From contig NZ_JMIW01000001.1 in assembly GCF_000715015.1 (NCBI RefSeq), forward strand, positions 992,001 to 1,056,000: DNA of 64,000 nt, given 5' to 3'. Position 1 is the first letter of the stretch. Every line of letters starts with the position of its first letter. The position numbers and the translations under genes are program-made. Origin of the DNA: Erythrobacter longus. GTDB taxonomy: Bacteria > Pseudomonadota > Alphaproteobacteria > Sphingomonadales > Sphingomonadaceae. This document shows positions 17,538-24,832 of this stretch, piece after piece. A model generated the notes under the pieces. It was not told the DNA's origin, searched no databases, and worked only from the letters and a program-made list of their open reading frames with translations.

Positions 17538-17767
17538 TGAATAGCTTGCGCAAAGGCTCTCAGTTGAGTGAACGGAAAATTCACCACGGAACCTAACCCA
17601 GATTACTATCAATTCTGTTAATCACGACCCCACCATATCGGGGCCGTTTTGAATACGAATTCGGGCATTCTCTTTTCCCTCGCTCGAAGCAGGCAATTTT
17701 CCTACGATAGCGAAGACATTACGAAGGCGTGATCCGATGACCTTGCGCCCCGACAAAGGATAGATTG

Positions 17768-18403
17768 ATGCCTGACACACAAAACTACGATCCGAGCGAA
17801 ATCGAACGGGTGATGAAAACGGCGCCTGTGATCCCGGTCCTGGTGGTAAAAGACGTCGGCAAAGCGCGCGAGCAAGCAGAGGCTTTGGTCGAAGGCGGTC
17901 TGAAAGTGCTCGAGGTGACGCTTCGCACACCAGACGCATTGGAAGCGATCAAGCGGATGAACCTTGTGCCCGGCGCAATTGTTGGCGCTGGCACTGTGAC
18001 CAATGTCCGGCAATTGAAACAGGCTCAAGCCGCAGGCAGCGAATTCATTGTCTCGCCGGGATTGACCCAAAGCCTTGGCGAAGCAGCACTTTCCAGCGGG
18101 CTTCCCTTCTTACCCGGCATCGCCAATGCAGGTGACATAATGCGCGGGCTTGATTTGGGGCTGACGCACTTCAAATTCTTTCCAGCGATGGCGGCAGGCG
18201 GCATTCCTGCATTGAAAGCGCTTTCGGGTCCGTTTGGCCAATGTCTGTTCTGCCCAACTGGCGGCATCTCTGCCAAGACCGCGCCTGAGTGGCTGGCCTT
18301 GAAAAATGTCCTTTGTGTGGGCGGAAGCTGGATCGTGCCCGAAGGCGCTGACCTTGATGAGATCAAGGCGCGCGCGGCTGAGGCGGCTGCTTTAGCAGGT
18401 TAG
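17768..18403 (+). CDS. eda: 2-keto-3-deoxy-6-phosphogluconate (KDPG) aldolase
   Basis: This 211-residue class I aldolase splits KDPG into pyruvate and glyceraldehyde 3-phosphate in the Entner-Doudoroff pathway; the family often also acts on 4-hydroxy-2-oxoglutarate. The Schiff-base lysine is K136 in THFKFFPA and the catalytic glutamate is E49 in LEVTLRTP. The phosphate-binding GGI is in CPTGGIS. AAGGA stands 9 bases before the ATG. No other Entner-Doudoroff gene is in the window, so it appears as a single-gene unit between two minus-strand operons. Its stop codon lies inside a 14-base imperfect tandem repeat (18398-18425). Confidence 0.95.
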   Translation: MPDTQNYDPSEIERVMKTAPVIPVLVVKDVGKAREQAEALVEGGLKVLEVTLRTPDALEAIKRMNLVPGAIVGAGTVTNVRQLKQAQAAGSEFIVSPGLTQSLGEAALSSGLPFLPGIANAGDIMRGLDLGLTHFKFFPAMAAGGIPALKALSGPFGQCLFCPTGGISAKTAPEWLALKNVLCVGGSWIVPEGADLDEIKARAAEAAALAG

Positions 18404-18425
18404 TGGGCCGCGGTTAGTGGGGCGC
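18398..18425. repeat. 14-base imperfect tandem repeat over the eda stop codon
   Basis: GGTTAGTGGGCCGC at 18398-18411 is followed directly by GGTTAGTGGGGCGC, 13 of 14 bases identical, and by a partial third copy (AGTTAGCGC). The first copy contains the eda stop. Probably a small slippage duplication without function. Confidence 0.7.
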
Positions 18426-18442
18426 AGTTAGCGCGAACCAGA

Positions 18443-18874
18443 CTAACGTAGCCGTTCGTACAAAAGGCGGGTTTCGAGCAGGTTCGAAATCCGGAGGCCC
18501 ACCTCAATCACATCAAACGGTTTGGCGACAAAATCCTTTGCTCCAAGCGAGAGCGCTTTGCGCCGCGCCTGGATGGTCGTGTCTGCTGTAAGCACGAGCA
18601 CGGGGCGAAACTCATCGGCTGCATCGTGACGCGAAAACGCTTCGAGCAATTGAAACCCGTCAATTTCTGGCATCATCAAATCCAGCAGCACAAGATCCGG
18701 TTCAAGCTCGATATATGATGCCAGCGCCTGGCTTGATTGGGTCAGGCAATGAACGTCTGTGTACCCTTCGCGCTCAAGCAGGTTGCGCAGCAAGATTACA
18801 TTGGCTTCTTCATCGTCGATCACCAAGACGCGACGAGCAAGGATTTCCTTTGGGTCAATCAATTGCGATGTCAT
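18443..18874 (-). CDS. Single-domain response regulator
   Basis: This is a 143-residue stand-alone receiver domain without an output module. The acidic pair is in VLVIDDEEAN, the phospho-acceptor is D65 in LVLLDLMMPEIDG, and the conserved threonine and lysine are in VLTADT and FVAKPF. Such proteins pass phosphate on or act by protein contact. It starts 9 bases after the stop of the CHASE3/PAS histidine kinase gene, so that kinase is the likely phosphodonor. The final output of this pair is not visible here. Confidence 0.92.
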   Translation of the reverse strand: MTSQLIDPKEILARRVLVIDDEEANVILLRNLLEREGYTDVHCLTQSSQALASYIELEPDLVLLDLMMPEIDGFQLLEAFSRHDAADEFRPVLVLTADTTIQARRKALSLGAKDFVAKPFDVIEVGLRISNLLETRLLYERLR

Positions 18875-18883
18875 AATCGGGAC

Positions 18884-20812
18884 CTATTGCACAGGTTGCG
18901 GGTCGATACGTGGGACAACATTGCAGGACAGAGAAAACCAGAAGCGCGCGCCTTGATCGAGCGGTTCATAATCAATTACTCCGCCCATCGATTCCACAAG
19001 GCTCCTGGACAAGGCAAGACCAAGCCCGGTGCCTTCGCTATTTGGTTTTTTCTGCTGTCCCAGTCGGTCAAATGCAGTGAACAGACGCGATCGGTTCGCT
19101 GGGTCAACGCCCGGACCATCATCCTCGACAAAGACGGTGATCTGCTCATTCGCCTCCTCCGCACCCAGGCGCACGAATGTGCCATTGGTGCTGTATTTGG
19201 CAGCGTTGCTGACAAGGTTCAGGATAACCTGCATCGTACGCCGCCTGTCCGCCTGAACCGTGGCGTTCGCGCACGGCAAGTCGATATCGAAACGCAAACC
19301 CGCCGCCTTCACAATTGGATCAGCCAAGGCGCGCGCTTCTTCGAGAAGTTGCCCGATATTGATCTCTTCAATCTCGACCTCTTCTGCCCCCGCTTCGATG
19401 CTGGATATGTTAAGCAGGTCATTGATAAGAGCAAGCAAATGCCGCGACGCCTTAGCGATCTGAAGGATCGCGTCGCGGTGCGGTTTTGAGAAGCTATCCT
19501 CGTCAATTTCCAGCAATTGGCCAAAGCCCAAAATGGCGTTCAATGGTGTGCGCAATTCGTGGCTGGTGCGAGAGAGAAACTCGCTTTTTGCAAGGTTTGC
19601 AGCAACCGCCTCTTCACGTGCCAGACGCAAATCCTCCTCGCTGCGGCGGCGTTCGGTCATGTCGCGGGTGACCTTGGCAAAGCCTTGCAATTCACCGTCT
19701 TCGCCGCGCAAGGCCGTTATCACAACGTCCGCCCAAAACTTCGATCCGTCCTTGCGAATACGCCAGCCTTCATCCTCTGCCGTGCCATTTACACGGGCAC
19801 GCTCCAGCATCTTGTCAGGCTGGAAATCACGTGTCTCGGCGGGGTAAAACCTACTGAAATGCTGGCCTATGATTTCATCAGTGCGCCAGCCCTTAATGCG
19901 TTCTGCACCCATGTTCCAACTGGTCACAATCCCCTCTTTATCGAGGGACAGGATGCCATAATCGCGCACCTGTTCAATCACGAGTCGGAACCGCTCTTCG
20001 CTGGCACGAAGGTCATCCTCGCGCTCTCGCAAGAGAGCACTTGCCCGGCTAAGGCGTTGCCCCAAGCGTCCAAGCTCATCGGCCTCTTCAGGGGGGGCTT
20101 CCAGGCGTTCGCCTCGGGCAAGCCGTTCCGCATCACCCTCAAGCTTGCTAACGCGGCGCACGATCCCTGTTGAGAACAGGTAAACCGCTGCAAGGCTCCC
20201 TAAAAGACCGACGATCCCGCTAACAGCTGTCAGCGCGAGAAAGCGCGTGCGAACATCGTCCACAAGCGCGCGTCTTTCATCAAGGACGACGCTCTCAAGC
20301 TTTTGGATGTTGTCAATCTCTGTGCGCACTGCATCAAGCGCAAGCTTATTAGCGATCAGCGACCTTTCAATCTGCTGCGTACTTGGCTGGGTAGTCGATT
20401 GCGTGAGAGCGATCGTTGCACGAAGCCCGTCACGCTTCGCCTGCGTCACCTTTAACAGCTCGATAAAGCGCGGGCGAACCGTTTCATCTTTGATCGCCTC
20501 CTCCAGCCGGGTGAGAGTCACTGGCAGGTCGCGTTCTGACGTGTAATACGGGGCGAGGAACCGGTCCTCTCTGGTCAAAGCATAACCGCGCACGCCGGCT
20601 GCGGCTTCGGCCAAGAGAGCGTGGACCTGATAAACGTCACGCTGGATTGCAAAAGCGCGGCGCACATCGTCTTCTGCCCGGGTTTCAGCGCTGGACGCAA
20701 GATAGAGTGAAAAAAGCGCCCCCAAGAGTACCGCAAGCGGCAACGCGATAACGACCAATCCCTTGAAGGCGAGCGGACGGTCTGTCCATATTCGGGGCGA
20801 AGATTTGATCAA
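18884..20812 (-). CDS. Membrane histidine kinase with CHASE3, HAMP and PAS domains
   Basis: This sensor kinase of about 642 residues has two membrane helices (GLVVIALPLAVLLGALF and FLALTAVSGIVGLLGSLAA) flanking an extracytoplasmic CHASE3-type four-helix domain. A HAMP linker, a PAS domain (FRLVIEQVRDYGILSLDKEG) with a PAC tail, a HisKA domain with H418 in TSHELRTPLNAIL, and a HATPase domain (NLVSNAAKYS, DDGPGVDP, GTGLGLAL) follow. The start is unsure: no ATG fits. A TTG at 20812 lies 7 bases after the stop of the NarL-type gene; a TTG at 20860 would overlap that gene by 41 bases. I prefer 20812. It likely signals to the single-domain regulator just downstream. Confidence 0.9.
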   Translation of the reverse strand: MIKSSPRIWTDRPLAFKGLVVIALPLAVLLGALFSLYLASSAETRAEDDVRRAFAIQRDVYQVHALLAEAAAGVRGYALTREDRFLAPYYTSERDLPVTLTRLEEAIKDETVRPRFIELLKVTQAKRDGLRATIALTQSTTQPSTQQIERSLIANKLALDAVRTEIDNIQKLESVVLDERRALVDDVRTRFLALTAVSGIVGLLGSLAAVYLFSTGIVRRVSKLEGDAERLARGERLEAPPEEADELGRLGQRLSRASALLREREDDLRASEERFRLVIEQVRDYGILSLDKEGIVTSWNMGAERIKGWRTDEIIGQHFSRFYPAETRDFQPDKMLERARVNGTAEDEGWRIRKDGSKFWADVVITALRGEDGELQGFAKVTRDMTERRRSEEDLRLAREEAVAANLAKSEFLSRTSHELRTPLNAILGFGQLLEIDEDSFSKPHRDAILQIAKASRHLLALINDLLNISSIEAGAEEVEIEEINIGQLLEEARALADPIVKAAGLRFDIDLPCANATVQADRRRTMQVILNLVSNAAKYSTNGTFVRLGAEEANEQITVFVEDDGPGVDPANRSRLFTAFDRLGQQKKPNSEGTGLGLALSRSLVESMGGVIDYEPLDQGARFWFSLSCNVVPRIDPQPVQ

Positions 20813-20819
20813 AGCGCGG

Positions 20820-21485
20820 TCAGATCCGTGAGTCTTTGGCAGACTTGAGTTTTGTCGCAAGCACCGCTGCTTGTGTCCGGTCTGCGACCCCCAATTTGGC
20901 GATCAAGCGTTCAACATGCACCTTGACCGTGGCAGGGCTAATCTCAAGCTTGCGGGCGATTTCCTTATTCGTGAGCCCCTCCGCGACGAGTGCCACCACT
21001 TCTTGCTCGCGGCCGGTAAGGATGGTTTCCAAATCACCAGAAACGCTCGTCGCTGTATCGCTGTTCATGGCTGCACTGACCAGATCAAGCGGCACCGCAG
21101 AGCGCCCTTCCATCACTTGCACAATCGCGCTGCGTAAATCGCCGATTTGGGTATCTTTGAGAACGTAGCCAGCAGCACCGGCTGACAAGGCGGTTCGCAC
21201 ATAGCCAGGCATATCGTGAAGGGTGAGCATAATCACCTTTGTCGGCAGCCCGAGTGCGGCGATCTGCCGGGTGGCTTCAAGTCCATCAATCCCCTCGCCC
21301 AAACGCACATCCATAAGGACAATGTCGGGCACTTTCTCGCGCACCACTTCGATTGCCTCTTCGCCGGTGCTGGCAAGATAAATCGCGGTGAAATCGTCGC
21401 CTGCCAGAACCGCGCGAAGCCCTTCGCGGGCCAATTGATGGTCATCAACGATCAGAATGCTGGGCGTTTGATTGGAAGAGGGCAT
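20820..21485 (-). CDS. NarL/FixJ-family response regulator
   Basis: This 221-residue transcription factor has a receiver domain (SILIVDDHQLAREGL, phospho-acceptor D59 in IVLMDVRLGEGIDG) and a C-terminal LuxR-type helix-turn-helix (LTGREQEVVALVAEG, then LTNKEIARKLEISPATVKVH). It is encoded 45 bases downstream of a HisKA_3 kinase gene, the kinase class that normally pairs with NarL-type regulators. It is followed, nearly without a gap, by a second kinase of another class. Three short inverted repeats upstream of the operon (22661-22782) are candidate binding sites for it, but that is inference. Confidence 0.94.
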   Translation of the reverse strand: MPSSNQTPSILIVDDHQLAREGLRAVLAGDDFTAIYLASTGEEAIEVVREKVPDIVLMDVRLGEGIDGLEATRQIAALGLPTKVIMLTLHDMPGYVRTALSAGAAGYVLKDTQIGDLRSAIVQVMEGRSAVPLDLVSAAMNSDTATSVSGDLETILTGREQEVVALVAEGLTNKEIARKLEISPATVKVHVERLIAKLGVADRTQAAVLATKLKSAKDSRI

Positions 21486-21530
21486 AAAAGGCTCCAGCCG
21501 GTTAAGTGTCAGGGGGCAGACTTTCGCAGT

Positions 21531-22646
21531 CTAAACTTGGGCAGGAAAACGCGCTTCAACATATACGCCGCATTCTGGCCCGGCACCCCATTCAAGCGAC
21601 CCTCCGATTGCGGCCATACGCTCTTTCATCACTTCAATGCCAACGTTGTTTCCGGCAAGTGCGCCTGCCTTACGGGTTTCCTCCGATGGGCCTGCGCCAC
21701 AGTCCTCGATCCGCAAGATAAGAGGGTCGGTATCGAACAGAGCCTGGACGGTGACATCACACGGGCCGCCTGCGTGTTTGCGGATATTGGTGACGGCCTC
21801 TTGGGCAACGCGGAACACTGCTGTTTCCACCAAAGGCGAGAGGCGAAGGTCGCTCCGGGTGAGGATTTGAGAAACCTCATATCCTTCATCCTCAAGGCTC
21901 TCTGCCAATGCCTGTAGCGCCGGCACAAGGCCCAAATCATCGAGCAGTGTCGGGCGAAGACCAGCAATCACCCTGCGCAATTCCGACACGAGTGAACGCG
22001 CCACTTCGGCTGGATTGATCGCGCCCTCGCCCCCATTATTTCCGGCGCCCGGACTTTCCAGAATGCGCACCAAAGCGGTCGCGGTTTGCGCCACGCCATC
22101 ATGCAATTCGTGGCTTACCCGGCGGCGTTCCTCTTCTTGCGCTGTAAAAATCTGATCGAGCAGCTTACCAAGAGTCTTTTCACGCTCCTGAAGCTTGGCA
22201 ACAAGGCCTGCACGCTCACGCTCTTTGGTGATGCGATCTATCGTGAGGCCAATGAGGTCGAGCTCCATGCGAAACACGTCGCGATCCTCTTCATCGCGAA
22301 TACCGTCAAGGCCTTTGAAACCGTCGATTATAAGCCAGGCAATTGGCGCGCTTTGACCGCCTGGCGCCTTGATCGGGATTGTGTCTGGACCGAGCGATTG
22401 CGTTTCAACCAGCGGAGTTGCGCAATGCAGCACTTTACCGCCGCGGCATCCGACAAAGAAGGCGAGCCTTTGTGCGCATCGGTCGACGGATGCATCAAGT
22501 GAGATGCTGGTGGCCTCCGCCAATTCGCGCGCAGATACCGAAAGCAGCCTGAGACGCGCCGCACGCGATTCAGCGGCGCGGTACAATTCGCGCAGTTCGG
22601 CGATCGTTTCGCCATCACTCGGGAGAACAGGCAATTGGTCTTGCAT
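21531..22646 (-). CDS. Cytoplasmic sensor histidine kinase, HisKA_3 class
   Basis: This 371-residue soluble kinase has a GAF-like input domain at about residues 30-140 and a HisKA_3 dimerisation domain with the phospho-histidine H182 in SHELHDGVAQTA. A HATPase domain follows with VTNIRKHAGG (N box), EDCGAG and NNVGIEVMKERM. No membrane segment is present, so the signal is internal; the GAF-like domain has CRGGKVLHC, two cysteines close together. I place the start at the ATG at 22646, which follows AGGG; the ATG at 22658 adds four residues and has no site. It heads a unit with the NarL-type regulator 45 bases downstream, its probable partner. Confidence 0.9.
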   Translation of the reverse strand: MQDQLPVLPSDGETIAELRELYRAAESRAARLRLLSVSARELAEATSISLDASVDRCAQRLAFFVGCRGGKVLHCATPLVETQSLGPDTIPIKAPGGQSAPIAWLIIDGFKGLDGIRDEEDRDVFRMELDLIGLTIDRITKERERAGLVAKLQEREKTLGKLLDQIFTAQEEERRRVSHELHDGVAQTATALVRILESPGAGNNGGEGAINPAEVARSLVSELRRVIAGLRPTLLDDLGLVPALQALAESLEDEGYEVSQILTRSDLRLSPLVETAVFRVAQEAVTNIRKHAGGPCDVTVQALFDTDPLILRIEDCGAGPSEETRKAGALAGNNVGIEVMKERMAAIGGSLEWGAGPECGVYVEARFPAQV

Positions 22647-22660
22647 AAGCCCTATCATAG

Positions 22661-22782
22661 TGCACTGCGTGAAAAGTGCATAGGCCAGCCGGCCTACGCC
22701 GAGAAGATCGCTAACTGGCTGATTTGGCTTTCGGCATTTGCGGATAGCAGAAGTGCATCGGCGTTATCCAACGACCGATAAC
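22661..22782. promoter_or_regulatory. Three short inverted repeats in the divergent promoter region
   Basis: Between the divergent HisKA_3 kinase and DUF2490 genes stand TGCACT-N8-AGTGCA (22661-22680), TAGGCC-N4-GGCCTA (22681-22696) and GTTATC-N8-GATAAC (22763-22782). Two share the same 6-8-6 geometry. They could be operators for the NarL-type regulator or another factor. Arms of six bases also arise by chance, so support is moderate. Confidence 0.4.
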
Positions 22783-22858
22783 ACACTGTTGCGGTGTCAT
22801 CCTCCCGTCCTCCCCACCCTCCCCGAAGGTTGGATGGCACCGCCTACAGGGAAATCAG

Positions 22859-23590
22859 ATGAATACCAGACACACTCAATCCAACCGTCACCCATCACAG
22901 GTTCGGCCCTCGCTCTCCATCAAAACGATAGGCGCAATCGCAGGTGTGTGCGGTTTGACGATTGCTACGCCTGCGGCGGCAACCGAAGATGATTTCAACA
23001 TCTGGACGGGCCAATTCGTCACCATCGATCTTGGCGAAGACAGCGACTGGTTCATCCGCGGCGAGGCGCAAGAACGTTTCACCGATGATGCAGACCGATT
23101 GGGACAGCTGTTGCTACGCTCTTTCGTTGGTTATCGTATCACCGATAAGGTCAATTTGGGCGGCGGATACGCCTATATCCTGACCGATCCCGCTGGCCCG
23201 CCAGAGCTGAATGAGCACCGCTTCTATCAAGAGCTGAATGTGCGGCTGATTGATCGGGACGGAGTGACACTGGATTCGCGTACCCGCCTGGAACAACGCA
23301 CTTTTGAAGAGACCAGCGGCACCTCATGGCGTTTCCGCAATTTCGTACAGTTGAAAGTGCCGATTTCCGAGAGCAACAAATTCGTGGCTTACACCGAGCC
23401 ATTCATTGAACTCAACGACACGCAGGTTCAGCGCGGCGGATTGAGCGTGTGGCGTAATTTTGCAGGGGTTTCGGTGCCGATTGCCGATGGCGTGGAAATG
23501 GTGCCCGGCTACCTTAACCAGACGGTGTTTCGCGATGGCGAAGACCGGATGGACCACGTCGCCAATGTGAACATTTTCATGAATTTCTAG
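22859..23590 (+). CDS. DUF2490 outer-membrane-type protein
   Basis: This 243-residue protein has a long signal sequence (IGAIAGVCGLTIATPAAA) and a mature part of alternating polar and hydrophobic residues ending in VNIFMNF, a terminal phenylalanine typical of outer-membrane beta-barrels. The pattern FNIWTGQFVTIDLGEDSDW, RSFVGYRITDKVNLGGGY and RLRLEQRTFE-like strands fits DUF2490. Function is unknown in the family. AGGGA stands 7 bases before the ATG. It is divergent from the kinase-regulator operon and ends with a rho-independent terminator that lies inside the 3' end of the convergent CoA-transferase gene. Confidence 0.82.
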   Translation: MNTRHTQSNRHPSQVRPSLSIKTIGAIAGVCGLTIATPAAATEDDFNIWTGQFVTIDLGEDSDWFIRGEAQERFTDDADRLGQLLLRSFVGYRITDKVNLGGGYAYILTDPAGPPELNEHRFYQELNVRLIDRDGVTLDSRTRLEQRTFEETSGTSWRFRNFVQLKVPISESNKFVAYTEPFIELNDTQVQRGGLSVWRNFAGVSVPIADGVEMVPGYLNQTVFRDGEDRMDHVANVNIFMNF

Positions 23591-23605
23591 GCTTTACCCC
23601 GAAAG

Positions 23606-23646
23606 GGCCGGGCGCGGGGGTTACATCAATCCGCGCTCGGCCTTTT
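23606..23646 (+). terminator. Rho-independent terminator of the DUF2490 gene
   Basis: A 12-base-pair stem with one G-U pair (GGCCGGGCGCGG at 23606-23617 with CCGCGCTCGGCC at 23631-23642) is followed by TTTT. The right arm lies within the end of the convergent CoA-transferase coding sequence. Confidence 0.75.
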
Positions 23647-24832
23647 CCTCGATGTCTTCGGCATCCCAGCCCAAAAGCTCGCGCATCACTTCCAGATTGT
23701 GCTGACCCGGCGTGACTGGCGCGGTCCTGCGCACCCCGCTTTGCGTCTTGGAAAAACGCGGGAAGGCATTTTGCATCTTCAGTTTGCCGTGCCCTTCGGT
23801 TTCCACCTCGATAATGGCCTCACGGTCTTGAAAATGCGGGTCTTCTAGCATGTCTTTAGCGGTGTAAACGCGGCCTGCGGGGATGGAATGCTTGATCATC
23901 AGATTGTCGAGTTCCTCCACAGTCAAAGTCGCGGTCCATTCGTTGATGAGGTCATCAAGCTGGGTCTGGTTTTCCCCGCGCGCCAGATGGGTGGCGTAGC
24001 GTTCATCGCTCGCCAATTCCGGCCGCTCCATCGCTTCGCACAGACGCGCAAAAATCGCGTCATTGTTGGCACCGATCATAAACGGGCCGTCACTGCACGA
24101 ATACACATTGCTGGGCGCAATTCCGGGCAGGATTGAGCCGGAGCGTTCGCGGATAAAGCCGTTATAGTCATATTCGGGGACCAGCCCTTCCATGACCTGC
24201 AAGACCGCTTCGTAAAGGGCGGTGTCAATGACTTGCCCCTCGCCCGTCTTTTCCCGGTGGTGGAGCGCGGCGAGCACGCCCATAGTTCCATATGTTGCAC
24301 ACAGCGTATCGCCGATGGAAATGCCCATGCGTGCAGGCGCACGGTCGGGTTCACCCACGATGTAGCGCCAACCGCCCATCGCCTCGCCAATCCCGCCAAA
24401 TCCGGCCCGCGTGGAGTAAGGTCCCGTCTGGCCATAACCCGACATGCGCGCGATGATCAGGCCGGGGTTGAGTTTGTGCAATTCTTCCGGTGCAAGGCCC
24501 CATTTCTCAAGCGTTCCTGGCTTGAAATTCTCGACCAGAATATCTGCTTTAGCGATCAACTGGCGGGCGATGTCTTGGCCCTCGGGCACGCGAAGATTGC
24601 AGGTGACAGAACGCTTGTTGCGCGCAATCACTTCCCACTGGACCTTTTCCTCGCCCTGCCCCCAGACGCGCATCGGGTCGCCTTTTCCCGGCGGCTCCAG
24701 CTTGATAACATCTGCGCCCATATCGCCGAGCAATTGCCCGCAGAATGGACCCGCCAGAAGCTGGCCCATCTCGACCACGCGAAGACCGGCAAGCGCCCCT
24801 GCGCCAAGATTGGTGTCGAGCGGCTTACCCAT
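23621..24832 (-). CDS. CaiB/BaiF-family (class III) CoA transferase
   Basis: This 403-residue enzyme moves CoA between organic acids. It begins with LAGLRVVEMGQLLAGPFCGQ and GDMGADVIKLEPPGKGD, the class III CoA-transferase signature, followed by RNKRSVTCNL and ENFKPGTLEKWG. The later GIAPSNVYSCSDGPFMIGAN segment is also typical. The ATG at 24832 follows AGGGG and overlaps the stop of the hyuB-like gene by 8 bases. It is the last gene of an operon with HyuA/HyuB-type and HMG-CoA-lyase-type proteins. It probably activates a carboxylic acid to its CoA ester before cleavage by the lyase; the acid itself is unknown. Confidence 0.92.
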   Translation of the reverse strand: MGKPLDTNLGAGALAGLRVVEMGQLLAGPFCGQLLGDMGADVIKLEPPGKGDPMRVWGQGEEKVQWEVIARNKRSVTCNLRVPEGQDIARQLIAKADILVENFKPGTLEKWGLAPEELHKLNPGLIIARMSGYGQTGPYSTRAGFGGIGEAMGGWRYIVGEPDRAPARMGISIGDTLCATYGTMGVLAALHHREKTGEGQVIDTALYEAVLQVMEGLVPEYDYNGFIRERSGSILPGIAPSNVYSCSDGPFMIGANNDAIFARLCEAMERPELASDERYATHLARGENQTQLDDLINEWTATLTVEELDNLMIKHSIPAGRVYTAKDMLEDPHFQDREAIIEVETEGHGKLKMQNAFPRFSKTQSGVRRTAPVTPGQHNLEVMRELLGWDAEDIEEKAERGLM

